From positions 1,467,935-1,531,934 of the forward strand of contig NZ_JACDIT010000001.1 of assembly GCF_013839445.1 (NCBI RefSeq): a stretch of 64,000 nucleotides of DNA. The letters are read 5' to 3'. Below the pieces are notes generated by a model that had not been told where the DNA came from, searched no databases, and saw only the letters and a list, made by a program, of their open reading frames with translations. Source of the DNA: Chthonobacter albigriseus. GTDB taxonomy: Bacteria; Pseudomonadota; Alphaproteobacteria; Rhizobiales; Pleomorphomonadaceae. Each line of letters opens with the position of its first letter. Positions within the stretch are counted from its first letter, which is position 1. Made by a program: the position numbers and the translations under genes. Of this stretch, positions 1 through 6,922 are shown in pieces.

Positions 1-131
1 CATCAGCCCTGCCCAATCCCATCCTGCGCAGTCCATCCAAGCCGACCAAACGCCAGCGGCGGATCGCGACGGTCATCGAACGCCGCGCGGCGCAATCGGG
101 CGCCTATACCAAATGCATTTTCGAGGGCTGA
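1..131 (+). CDS. mtgA: Monofunctional peptidoglycan transglycosylase MtgA, C-terminal end only
   Basis: Only the last 42 codons are present, read in the frame starting at base 3 and ending with TGA at 129-131. The peptide contains ALPNPI, a basic stretch and the ending [10 protein letters not shown]. An LPNP-type motif followed by RR.A..I..RAA and a terminal Cys-containing tail is what I recall for the C-terminus of alphaproteobacterial MtgA, a membrane-anchored glycosyltransferase that polymerises lipid II in the periplasm. The assignment is supported by context, because mtgA commonly sits directly upstream of rpmF in rhizobia. The catalytic domain is outside the window, so function cannot be confirmed here. 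Confidence 0.6.
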   Translation, partial: SALPNPILRSPSKPTKRQRRIATVIERRAAQSGAYTKCIFEG

Positions 132-163
132 GCATGGACTTCATTTTTTGAGGGCCGCGGCAC

Positions 164-192
164 TGGCCAAACCGGGTCGTTGTCTGTATAAG
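164..192 (+). promoter_or_regulatory. Putative sigma-70 promoter of rpmF
   Basis: A TGGCCA -35-like hexamer (164-169) and a TATAAG -10-like hexamer (187-192) are separated by 17 bp. The site lies about 85 bp upstream of the rpmF start in the short mtgA-rpmF gap. The -10 element matches 5 of 6 consensus positions and the -35 matches 4 of 6. Confidence 0.5.
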
Positions 193-278
193 GCCCCATC
201 TTTTTGAGCGAGCGAGCGCCACCGCTGCCGCCATGGTCGCCTGTGACCTGACGGAGGGTGGCGATTGGAGTTGGAAAC

Positions 279-464
279 ATGGCAGTCCCCAAGCGAAAGA
301 CCTCGCCGTCGAAGCGCGGCATGCGCCGTTCGCACGACGCCCTGAAGCAGCCGACCTACGTCGAGGACAAGACCTCCGGCGAACTGCGTCGTCCGCATCA
401 CGTCGACCTGAAGTCGGGCATGTACCGCGGCCGTCAGATCCTGGAGCCCAAGGAGACGGTCTGA
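279..464 (+). CDS. rpmF: 50S ribosomal protein L32
   Basis: This 61-residue protein begins [17 protein letters not shown], the invariant N-terminus of bacterial L32, and carries the HHVDL segment near its middle. L32 is a small component of the large ribosomal subunit near the peptidyl-transferase region. The start at 279 is chosen over an in-frame ATG at 258 because the mature L32 N-terminus starts there and a GGAG (267-270) is spaced 8 bp before it. The gene has its own likely promoter at 164-192 and a strong intrinsic terminator at 494-517, so it is probably transcribed alone. The zinc-binding cysteines of the C+ form of L32 are absent, making this a zinc-independent type. Confidence 0.97.
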   Translation: MAVPKRKTSPSKRGMRRSHDALKQPTYVEDKTSGELRRPHHVDLKSGMYRGRQILEPKETV

Positions 465-493
465 TCCGTCTTCGGGTCGTATCTTGATGAAGG

Positions 494-517
494 AAGCCGG
501 CGCCCGCGCCGGCTTTT
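494..517 (+). terminator. Intrinsic terminator of rpmF
   Basis: A perfect GC-rich 10-bp stem (494-503 with 506-515) with a minimal loop is followed immediately by a short T-run (514-517). It lies 29 bp after the rpmF stop codon and before the next start. Confidence 0.8.
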
Positions 518-590
518 CGCGTTTGTGGCCGCCACCGAAATGGATATTGTGGCTGCAGCACGAGGATTGATCCGAAGGAGCGTGGCAACG

Positions 591-1001
591 ATGGTCCGCA
601 GTCTGCCGCTCACACTGGTTCCACTGATCGTCTTCAACATCTTCGCGTTCCAGATGCTCGGCGCCGAGCCTGGCGACCCCTGGCTCGCTCCCCTGATCAC
701 CGTGGAGATGATCTCCGGCGCCCGGTTCACATTGACGTCGGGCGATCTTCTCATCGCGGCTTCGATCGTCCTTTTGTTCGTTGAGATCCTGAAGGCGACT
801 CGCATCGGGCCGGCTCTCGCCGACCATCTCTTCTCCATGATCGTGTTCGTGGTCTATCTGATCGAGTTCCTGACGGTTTCCGCCGCGGCTCATTCCGTCT
901 TTCTGATCCTGACGGTGATCGCTTTCATCGATGTCGTCGGCGGATTCTCGGTGACCATCCGCGCTGCGCGCCGCGACGTCGGCTTCGGCCGGGATTTCTG
1001 A
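591..1001 (+). CDS. Small multispanning membrane protein of unknown function
   Basis: The 136-residue protein shows about four hydrophobic segments: roughly residues 3-22, 42-62, 78-98 and 102-122. No catalytic or ligand-binding motif is visible. The frame is open from an ATG at 525, but the start at 591 is preferred because AAGGAG (575-580) sits 10 bp upstream and the predicted first helix follows directly. The C-terminal tail is short and basic (RAARRDVGFGRDF), suggesting a cytoplasmic end. It follows the rpmF terminator and faces the convergent gene at 1014-1373 with a 12-bp gap. I do not recognise the family beyond an inner-membrane protein, and no function is proposed. Confidence 0.7.
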   Translation: MVRSLPLTLVPLIVFNIFAFQMLGAEPGDPWLAPLITVEMISGARFTLTSGDLLIAASIVLLFVEILKATRIGPALADHLFSMIVFVVYLIEFLTVSAAAHSVFLILTVIAFIDVVGGFSVTIRAARRDVGFGRDF

Positions 1002-1013
1002 CCGGAAGCCGGA

Positions 1014-1373
1014 TCAGGCGCTCCGCTGCAGCAGGAAGCCCGCCTCGATTTCACTGCCAAGCCGGTCCGCCGAGCGGTAGGCGGCCACCGCCCGGCCCGC
1101 CACCAGATCGGGTCGCCGCTGCTGTCTGCGCTCTCCGGAAGCGCCTGCACCGAGATTCGAGGCGATCAACTGGGCGAGGTAGGGTGCGCCGGTCTGCAGC
1201 CGTACGAACGTCCGCTCGCGCGGCTGCAGGGATTGGACGGGAACGAGGGCACGACTTTGCGGCGCAGTCTGAGAATCGTCTCGCTGTCGGCTGTCCGGCG
1301 CGCTGGACGTCGGGTCGACCTTGAAAGCCTTGTGCCGTTCCGGGCCACTGGACTGTCCGATGCCGCCGATCAT
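1014..1373 (-). CDS. Conserved rhizobial-type hypothetical protein
   Basis: The 119-residue protein starts MIGGIGQSSGPERHK and ends with a conserved-looking block (PYLAQLIASNLGAG, then AVAAYRSADRL). The middle is Pro/Arg/Ser-rich and probably disordered. From memory, proteins with an N-terminal MIGGIG and a C-terminal YLAQLIA...AYR module recur as uncharacterised proteins in Hyphomicrobiales. The start at 1373 is chosen because a GGAGGA lies 8 bp upstream. The frame is open to an ATG at 1424 whose extra 17 residues look unconserved. There are no membrane segments or signal peptide, so it is probably cytoplasmic. It is divergent from the EAL gene at 1567. No function can be assigned. Confidence 0.7.
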   Translation of the reverse strand: MIGGIGQSSGPERHKAFKVDPTSSAPDSRQRDDSQTAPQSRALVPVQSLQPRERTFVRLQTGAPYLAQLIASNLGAGASGERRQQRRPDLVAGRAVAAYRSADRLGSEIEAGFLLQRSA

Positions 1374-1566
1374 GGGCCGTTCCTCCGGCATTCTGCTCCG
1401 GATCGGAACAGCGTCGCCTGCCATCGGCCTTCCCTCGCAAGGCGCAAGCCAGCCAGCTGATGTCTCAACGCCCGCCGCGATTCGGCGTTCCTTAAGGAGA
1501 GACGGTTAGAGTTGACACCTGTCAGTTCGCTTGAGGACAGACGCCCCCGCCAGGACCTGATTGCCG

Positions 1567-3393
1567 ATGTCGTCATACGCCGCTCAGGATCACGACTGTC
1601 TGGACCAGGATGCCGCCCGGCGGATCCTCGCCGACATGGGCGTCACCGCTTTCCGCTGGAACGCCGGCGACGACAGTCTCCTGTGGTCGCACCACTCCGC
1701 ATCCACACTCGGCATCCGCGAAGAGGACCTTCCGAGAACCGCGCGCGCCTTCAACCGGCTGCTGACCGCGGAGTCGTCCGGGGTCCGCACGCCGAAATCA
1801 ATTGCCTCGCTGGAAAGCCCCGGCCTGCTTGGCGATGGCCGGTATAAGGTCCGCTACGGCCTCAAACCGCAGGTCGTGATTTCCGGATTGCCGTGCCAGT
1901 TGGAGGAACACGGCCGTTGGATCATCGGCACCGATGGTGTCGTGGTCGGCGCCGAGGGCGTGATCCGGCCCGTGGCCGTCTTCGACCAGCAGATCTCCGA
2001 CGCCAAGTCGACCCACGACCCGGTCACCGGCATCATGCAGCGCGACAGCCTGCTCGCCGCGCTGGACATCACCCTGGTGGAGATGCGGCGCGACCGCCAG
2101 GGGTCTGCCGGCTTCATGGTCATCGCCATCGACGACCTGACCCGCATCAACGCCAACTTCGGATACGAGACCGGCGACCGCATCATCCTGGCCGTCGCGC
2201 AGCGGATCTCCCGCCGGATGCGGAACGGTGACACGCTTGGCCACATCTCCGGACACAAGTTCGGCGCCATCATCCGCAACTGCTCGGAGACCGCACTTGC
2301 CGTCGCTGCAGACCGGTTCCGGGCCGCCATCGACGACGAACTGATCGTGACCCCCGACGCGGAGGTGCAGGCCAGTATCTCCATCGGTGCCGTCGTGGTG
2401 CCGCGCTATGCCTCCGACGCCGATACGGCCGCCCTTCGTGCGGAGGAATGTCTGTCAGAGGTGAAGGCGCACGGGCGCGGAGGGTTCAAGGTCTATTCGC
2501 CCTCCCCCGAACGTGACATTGTGCGGCGCCGCAATCTCGAACTCGCCAACGAGATCGTCCGGGGCCTCGCCCGCAACCGCTTCGTCCTGGCCTACCAGCC
2601 CGTCGTCGATGCACGCACCCGCCGGATCATCTCCTACGAGGCCCTGTCCCGCCTGGTCACGGAGGACGGCACCGTCATCTCGGCGGGCCCGCTGATTGCC
2701 ACGGCCGAGCGCCTGGGTCTGGTCAAGCGGATCGACGAGCGAACGCTGCAACTTGTGCTCGCCGACCTCGACGAGAACCCGGATCTCAAACTGGCCGTCA
2801 ACGTTTCCGTGGAGACGGTCATCGATCCCGTCTGGTTCGCGACCCTGGTCGAGGCGATCCGCACCAATCGCGGGATCGCCCCCCGGCTGACCGTCGAGTT
2901 CACCGAAACGGCGGCCATGAACAACCTCGACCAGATGGCCAACCTGTCTCAAACGTTGCGCGACCTCGGCTGCAAGGTCGCCATCGACGACTTCGGCACG
3001 GGCCACACCTCCTTCAACACGCTGCGGATGCTGTCCTTCGACTGGCTGAAGATCGACGGAAGCTATATCCGCGACCTCAAGACCAACCCGGATTCGCAGG
3101 TGTTCACCCGGACCCTGGTGAGCCTTGCCAACCACTTCGGAATCCGAACGGTCGCCGAATGGGTGCAGGACGAGGAATCCGCGGAGGTTCTCGCCGCCCT
3201 GGGCGTTGACGCCCTCCAGGGCCGGCTCGCCGGCGATCCGATGTTGCGGGTCACCGCCCTGACCGAGGCCGTCCTCGTCAGCCCGGGCAATCCGCCGCCG
3301 CGCGCGCCGGCGGGGGAGTTCTCGTTCACCGGCTTGTCCCGCGGACCGCTCGGCGTCGGGCAGGTCAAGCCCGCCGCCAGCGCAGCCGCCTGA
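1567..3393 (+). CDS. PAS-GGDEF-EAL cyclic-di-GMP signalling protein with degenerate GGDEF motif
   Basis: The 608-residue protein has an N-terminal PAS-like region (about 20-130), a GGDEF-fold domain (about 155-310) and an EAL domain (about 325-565). The diguanylate cyclase signature is degenerate, SGHKF at residues 228-232 instead of GGDEF, so cyclase activity is unlikely and the domain may be regulatory. The EAL domain keeps E358-A-L, NVS, FTET, D474-D475-FGTG and LKIDGSYI, the usual metal- and substrate-binding set, so phosphodiesterase activity on c-di-GMP is expected. The last EAL motif reads LQGRLAGDP, slightly off the common QGYLFGKP. No transmembrane segment is seen, so it is predicted cytosolic. 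A TTG at 1561 is also in frame, but ATG 1567 is the simpler start. It abuts phaR tail to tail. Confidence 0.88.
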   Translation: MSSYAAQDHDCLDQDAARRILADMGVTAFRWNAGDDSLLWSHHSASTLGIREEDLPRTARAFNRLLTAESSGVRTPKSIASLESPGLLGDGRYKVRYGLKPQVVISGLPCQLEEHGRWIIGTDGVVVGAEGVIRPVAVFDQQISDAKSTHDPVTGIMQRDSLLAALDITLVEMRRDRQGSAGFMVIAIDDLTRINANFGYETGDRIILAVAQRISRRMRNGDTLGHISGHKFGAIIRNCSETALAVAADRFRAAIDDELIVTPDAEVQASISIGAVVVPRYASDADTAALRAEECLSEVKAHGRGGFKVYSPSPERDIVRRRNLELANEIVRGLARNRFVLAYQPVVDARTRRIISYEALSRLVTEDGTVISAGPLIATAERLGLVKRIDERTLQLVLADLDENPDLKLAVNVSVETVIDPVWFATLVEAIRTNRGIAPRLTVEFTETAAMNNLDQMANLSQTLRDLGCKVAIDDFGTGHTSFNTLRMLSFDWLKIDGSYIRDLKTNPDSQVFTRTLVSLANHFGIRTVAEWVQDEESAEVLAALGVDALQGRLAGDPMLRVTALTEAVLVSPGNPPPRAPAGEFSFTGLSRGPLGVGQVKPAASAAA

Positions 3394-3987
3394 TTACTTT
3401 TCCGGCGCCAGCTGGTCCAGCCTGCGCTGCATGGCTTCCAACTGCTTCTTCAGGGCATCCAGATCGTCCGACCGCTGCACGGGCGCCGCGGTTTTGCCGG
3501 CAGCCTCGTTGGCCTTCGCCGCATCGCTTTCCGCGGCTCCGAAGGGCATGAACATCCGGAACGCCCGCTCGAAGATTTCGGTGTTGCGCCGAATCTGCTC
3601 GTCCATCGCTTCAAACGCGTTGGCGCTTCCGAAGGCCTGGCCGAGTTGCTGGCGGAACTTCTCCTGTTCGCGCGTCAGCTGCGACATCGAATGTTCCAGG
3701 TAGCTCGGCACCAGGGTCTGGATGCTGTCGCCATAGAACCGGATCAACTGCCGCAGGAAGGTGATGGGCAGAAGGTTCTGGCCCTTGTTCTCCTGCTCGA
3801 AGATGATCTGGGTGAGTACGGAATGTGTGATTTCCTCACCTGACTTCGCGTCGTAGACAACGAAGTCCTCGCCGCCCTTCACCATCGACGCCAGGTCCTC
3901 CAGCGTCACGTAGGTGCTGGTCCCCGTGTTGTAGAGACGGCGGTTCGCATACTTTTTGATGATAGTCGGCTCTTCTGTCTTGGCCAT
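3394..3987 (-). CDS. phaR: Polyhydroxyalkanoate synthesis repressor PhaR
   Basis: The 197-residue protein opens with a PHB/PHA accumulation regulator DNA-binding domain (IIKKYANRRLYNTGTSTYVTL, given by its family pattern; about residues 9-70, including GGEDFVVYDAKSGEEIT) and continues with a second regulator domain (VLTQIIFEQE, LRQLIRFYGDSIQ). The C-terminal third is Ala/Lys-rich and ends in a short coiled coil (LDALKKQLEAMQRRLDQL). PhaR proteins bind PHA granules and repress phasin and PHA genes until polymer is present. It is transcribed away from phaA-phaB across a 326-bp gap, the classic arrangement. Its TAA stop directly adjoins the TGA of the convergent EAL gene with no intergenic base. 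Confidence 0.95.
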   Translation of the reverse strand: MAKTEEPTIIKKYANRRLYNTGTSTYVTLEDLASMVKGGEDFVVYDAKSGEEITHSVLTQIIFEQENKGQNLLPITFLRQLIRFYGDSIQTLVPSYLEHSMSQLTREQEKFRQQLGQAFGSANAFEAMDEQIRRNTEIFERAFRMFMPFGAAESDAAKANEAAGKTAAPVQRSDDLDALKKQLEAMQRRLDQLAPEK

Positions 3988-4313
3988 TTGATTGTCCGCC
4001 CCCTTAAGGCGTTGCCTGCCCCCGCGCGCCCGACCGCTCCCAAGTCGTGCCCGCCTCCCATAAGCCTGATGTTACGAGCTTTTGTGCGGCGCGGCCATAG
4101 TCTTTCGCAACGCATGGAAGACAAGGTTTCCGCGATGTTCGGACCGGAATGCGACCAAAGGCGGGGGACGTCTTGACGCGACTGTTATCCGCTTGGCCGA
4201 GTTGACACGCGCTGCCCTGCCGACTGTAGTGCGACGCAAGAAGACGCTCCTCAACGGTGGCCGGATCCACAGCCGCCGGCGTCTCAAGGATTGGGCTCGG
4301 GAGGCCACGCGTA
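3988..4313. other. Divergent phaR/phaA intergenic region
   Basis: This 326-bp gap holds no supportable gene. Short open frames exist on both strands but lack convincing start contexts. It must contain the promoters for phaR (minus) and phaA (plus), and I see one good plus-strand candidate at 4202-4230. I looked for the CTGC-spacer-GCAG element described for PhaR targets and found only loose CTGC clusters near 4211-4222, not a clear palindrome. Confidence 0.6.
4202..4230 (+). promoter_or_regulatory. Putative sigma-70 promoter of phaA-phaB
   Basis: A perfect TTGACA (4202-4207) is followed after 17 bp by TGTAGT (4225-4230), 84 bp before the phaA start codon. The -10 hexamer matches 4 of 6 consensus positions. 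Confidence 0.5.
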
Positions 4314-5492
4314 ATGCCTGCAACCGATATCGTCATCGTCGCCGCCGGCCGCACGGCGGTGGGATCCTTCAACGGCGCCTTCGCCGGCACGGCCGCGCAC
4401 GATCTCGGCGCCGAGGTGATCAAGGGTCTTCTGGCGAAGGCCGGCTTGGAAGCTGGTGACGTCGACGAGGTGATCCTTGGCCAGGTGCTGACCGCCGGCC
4501 AGGGACAGAACCCGGCCCGTCAGGCTTCGATCAAGGCGGGGCTGCCCATCGAGACCACCGCTTGGGGCCTCAACCAGGTCTGCGGCTCGGGCTTGCGCGC
4601 CGTGGCGCTCGGCATGCAGCAGATCGCCAACGGCGATGCCTCGGTCGTGATCGCCGGCGGCCAGGAGAACATGTCGCTGTCGCCCCACGTCCAGCATCTG
4701 CGTGCCGGCGTCAAGATGGGCGACTACGCCATGATCGACTCCATGATCAAGGACGGCCTGTGGGACGCCTTCCACGGCTACCACATGGGCACCACCGCCG
4801 AGAACGTCGCCAAGGCCTACCAGATCACCCGCGACGAGCAGGACGCCTTCGCTGTCGCGTCGCAGAACAAGGCCGAAGCCGCTCAGAAGGCCGGCAAGTT
4901 CAAGGACGAGATCATCCCGGTGGTGCTCAAGACGCGCAAGGGCGACGTCACCGTCGATGCCGACGAGTACATCCGCGCCGGCACCACCATCGATGCCGTC
5001 GCCAAGCTGAAGCCGGCCTTCTCCAAGGACGGGACCGTCACGGCCGGAAACGCCTCCGGTCTCAACGACGGTGCCGCCGCCGTCGTCCTGATGACGGCCG
5101 CCGAAGCATCTCGCCGGGGATTGACCCCGATCGCCCGCGTTGCTTCCTGGGCTACGGCCGGCGTCGATCCCGCCGTCATGGGAACCGGCCCGATCCCCGC
5201 GTCCAAGAAGGCGCTGCAGAAGGCCGGCTGGTCGATCGGTGAACTCGACCTCGTCGAGGCCAACGAGGCCTTCGCCGCGCAGGCCTGCGCGGTCAACAAG
5301 GACCTCGGCTGGAACACGGACAACGTCAACGTCAACGGCGGCGCCATCGCCATCGGCCATCCGATCGGCGCCTCGGGATGCCGCGTCCTCGTCACGCTGC
5401 TCCACGAGATGCAGCGTCGCGACGCGAAGAAGGGCCTCGCCACGCTCTGCATCGGCGGCGGCATGGGCGTCGCCCTGACCGTCGAGCGCTGA
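4314..5492 (+). CDS. phaA: Acetyl-CoA acetyltransferase (beta-ketothiolase)
   Basis: This 392-residue thiolase condenses two acetyl-CoA into acetoacetyl-CoA, the first step of poly-3-hydroxybutyrate synthesis. The three catalytic residues are visible: nucleophile C90 in [11 protein letters not shown]349 in [12 protein letters not shown] and C379 in LCIGGGMG. These are one residue off the positions familiar from the Zoogloea enzyme, and the length fits the family. The ATG at 4314 is chosen over an upstream in-frame ATG because GGGAGG (4299-4304) sits about 9 bp before it. phaB follows 136 bp downstream and is presumably cotranscribed. phaR diverges upstream. The enzyme could also run in reverse, or feed the ethylmalonyl-CoA pathway suggested by mcd elsewhere in the window. 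Confidence 0.97.
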   Translation: MPATDIVIVAAGRTAVGSFNGAFAGTAAHDLGAEVIKGLLAKAGLEAGDVDEVILGQVLTAGQGQNPARQASIKAGLPIETTAWGLNQVCGSGLRAVALGMQQIANGDASVVIAGGQENMSLSPHVQHLRAGVKMGDYAMIDSMIKDGLWDAFHGYHMGTTAENVAKAYQITRDEQDAFAVASQNKAEAAQKAGKFKDEIIPVVLKTRKGDVTVDADEYIRAGTTIDAVAKLKPAFSKDGTVTAGNASGLNDGAAAVVLMTAAEASRRGLTPIARVASWATAGVDPAVMGTGPIPASKKALQKAGWSIGELDLVEANEAFAAQACAVNKDLGWNTDNVNVNGGAIAIGHPIGASGCRVLVTLLHEMQRRDAKKGLATLCIGGGMGVALTVER

Positions 5493-5628
5493 ACCGGAAA
5501 CACCTGAAGGCCGTCCGCTTCTGGGAGGGACCGGGCGGCCCGATCTCAATCACCACCATCAAGATCGGATCGGCGGGCCTGTGCTTGCCTGCAAAACGAT
5601 CCAGCCATGATCCAGGGGGAATCCTCGC

Positions 5629-6357
5629 ATGTCCAAGGTTACAGTTGTCACCGGCGGAACGCGCGGCATCGGCGCCGCCATCTCCAAGGGGCTGAAGGAG
5701 GCCGGCTACACCGTCGCCGCCACCTTTGCCGGCAACGTCGAGAAGGCCGAGGCCTTCAAGGCCGAGACTGGCATCCACGTCTACCAGTGGGACGTTTCGG
5801 ACGCCGAGGCCTGCGCCGCCGGCCTCGCCAAGGTCGAGGCCGAGCTCGGCCCCGTCGAGATCCTCGTGAACAACGCCGGCATCACCAAGGACGGCATGTT
5901 CCACAAGATGTCCTTCGACCAGTGGCGCGCCGTGCTCTCCACCAACCTCGATTCGATGTTCACGATGACCAAGCCCGTCATCGACGGCATGCGCAATCGC
6001 GGATTCGGCCGCATCATCAACATCTCGTCCATCAACGGCCAGAAGGGCCAGATGGGCCAGACCAACTACTCCGCCGCCAAGGCGGGCGTGATCGGCTTCA
6101 CCAAGGCGCTCGCCCAGGAGAACGCCTTCAAGGGCATCACCGTGAACTGCATCTGCCCGGGCTACATCGACACGGACATGGTGGCTGCCGTCCCCGAAGA
6201 CGTGTTGAAGGGCATCATCAAGGGCATTCCGGTGGGCCGTCTCGGCAAGGCGGAGGAGATCGCGGCGCTGGTCGTGTTCCTCGCCGGCGAGCAGGCGGGC
6301 TTCTTCACCGGCGCGGTGCACACCATCAACGGCGGCCAGTACATCGCCAACGGCTGA
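5629..6357 (+). CDS. phaB: Acetoacetyl-CoA reductase
   Basis: The 242-residue short-chain dehydrogenase has the NADP-binding TGGTRGIG near residue 8, NNAG near residue 84, catalytic S134 and the Y147-xxx-K151 pair in NYSAAKAG. PhaB-like signatures include ITKDGMFHKM and the ending NGGQYIANG. It reduces acetoacetyl-CoA to (R)-3-hydroxybutyryl-CoA for PHB synthesis in the cytosol. It lies 136 bp after phaA on the same strand. The spacer contains a 7-bp inverted repeat (5540-5546 with 5562-5568) of unknown relevance. A strong intrinsic terminator at 6386-6413 closes the transcription unit. No PHA synthase gene is present in the window. Confidence 0.96.
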   Translation: MSKVTVVTGGTRGIGAAISKGLKEAGYTVAATFAGNVEKAEAFKAETGIHVYQWDVSDAEACAAGLAKVEAELGPVEILVNNAGITKDGMFHKMSFDQWRAVLSTNLDSMFTMTKPVIDGMRNRGFGRIINISSINGQKGQMGQTNYSAAKAGVIGFTKALAQENAFKGITVNCICPGYIDTDMVAAVPEDVLKGIIKGIPVGRLGKAEEIAALVVFLAGEQAGFFTGAVHTINGGQYIANG

Positions 6358-6385
6358 TCTACCGCCCTGGTCAGCAAAAACCATT

Positions 6386-6413
6386 AAAGGCTGCCCCGGC
6401 GGGGCGGCCTTTA
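6386..6413 (+). terminator. Intrinsic terminator after phaB
   Basis: An AAAGGC-TGCCCC arm pairs with GGGGCG-GCCTTT around a 3-nt loop and runs into a T-rich tail. The right arm overlaps the TAA stop codon of the convergent small gene (6411-6413), and the A/T ends make the hairpin plausible in both directions. Confidence 0.8.
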
Positions 6414-6632
6414 TTGTTGATCGGGTTCGGCCGATGGAGCGTCGGCCGGTGGCCTGTAGGTGAGAAGAAACGCCCACACCGAATAGGCGAGCATGCCGGT
6501 GGCCAGCACTAGCCACATCGGGTCGCCTCCGAACGTCACCTCGTAGCCGAGCCAGAGCGCGACCACCGCGACGATAGCGATCCGCCGCCAGAGCGGACGA
6601 TAGAACGGGTGCGAGATGTCTCTCCGGCTCAT
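6411..6632 (-). CDS. Small two-helix membrane protein (possibly DUF3329-like)
   Basis: The 73-residue protein starts MSRRDISHPFYRPLWRRI and has two hydrophobic segments (about residues 19-36 and 41-57) with a Pro/Asp-rich tail. The HPF.RPLWRRIA..A. motif followed by W.. in a small membrane protein is typical of uncharacterised alphaproteobacterial proteins, and DUF3329 is a guess. The start at 6632 is preferred because GGAG lies 7 bp upstream. Extending the frame further would run into the tRNA gene. It lies between tRNA-Leu and the phaB terminator on the minus strand and could be transcribed by read-through from the tRNA promoter. Confidence 0.6.
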   Translation of the reverse strand: MSRRDISHPFYRPLWRRIAIVAVVALWLGYEVTFGGDPMWLVLATGMLAYSVWAFLLTYRPPADAPSAEPDQQ

Positions 6633-6676
6633 CGTTCTGCTCCAGCCCCGGTGATGTCGGCCACAGCCAAGCCGTT

Positions 6677-6762
6677 TGGTGCCCCAGGCCGGACTCGAAC
6701 CAGCATGTCCTCTCGGACGCGGCATTTTGAGTGCCGTGCGTCTACCATTTCGCCACTGGGGC
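6677..6762 (-). tRNA. tRNA-Leu, anticodon CAA
   Basis: Read on the minus strand, the 86-nt gene begins GCCCCAG and ends CTGGGGCACCA, giving a perfect 7-bp acceptor stem and an encoded CCA (6677-6679). The anticodon arm pairs CGGCA with TGCCG around the loop CTCAAAA, so the anticodon is CAA, which reads the Leu codon UUG. A T-arm with GGTTCGAGTCC is present. The long variable arm between anticodon and T arms fits a class II tRNA such as Leu. Confidence 0.96.
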
Positions 6763-6772
6763 AGCGGCGGGG

Positions 6773-6800
6773 ACTATAGTGACGACGCGGCAAGCGTCAA
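6773..6800 (-). promoter_or_regulatory. Promoter of tRNA-Leu
   Basis: On the minus strand, TTGACG (6795-6800) and TATAGT (6773-6778) are separated by 16 bp and lie 10 bp before the mature tRNA 5' end. Five of six bases match consensus in each hexamer. Confidence 0.75.
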
Positions 6801-6922
6801 TGGGAAGCTTCGGGCCTCGCGTGGAGGAAAGCGTCGAGGGTGCATTCCACCGCACCGGCTAAACGGGCTCTTTACGGCCCATCTCTATCCTCGGCTCGGT
6901 CGATGTCCCGCCGAGAGTGCCG

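Noticed and set aside
4284-5549. 421-codon minus-strand open frame opposite phaA
   Set aside because: phaA has all catalytic residues and a good ribosome-binding site. The antisense translation is low complexity (Gly, Asp, Val, His) and has no recognisable motif.
5540-5568. Inverted repeat in the phaA-phaB spacer as a terminator
   Set aside because: The loop is 15 nt and no T-run follows. phaA and phaB are expected to be cotranscribed.
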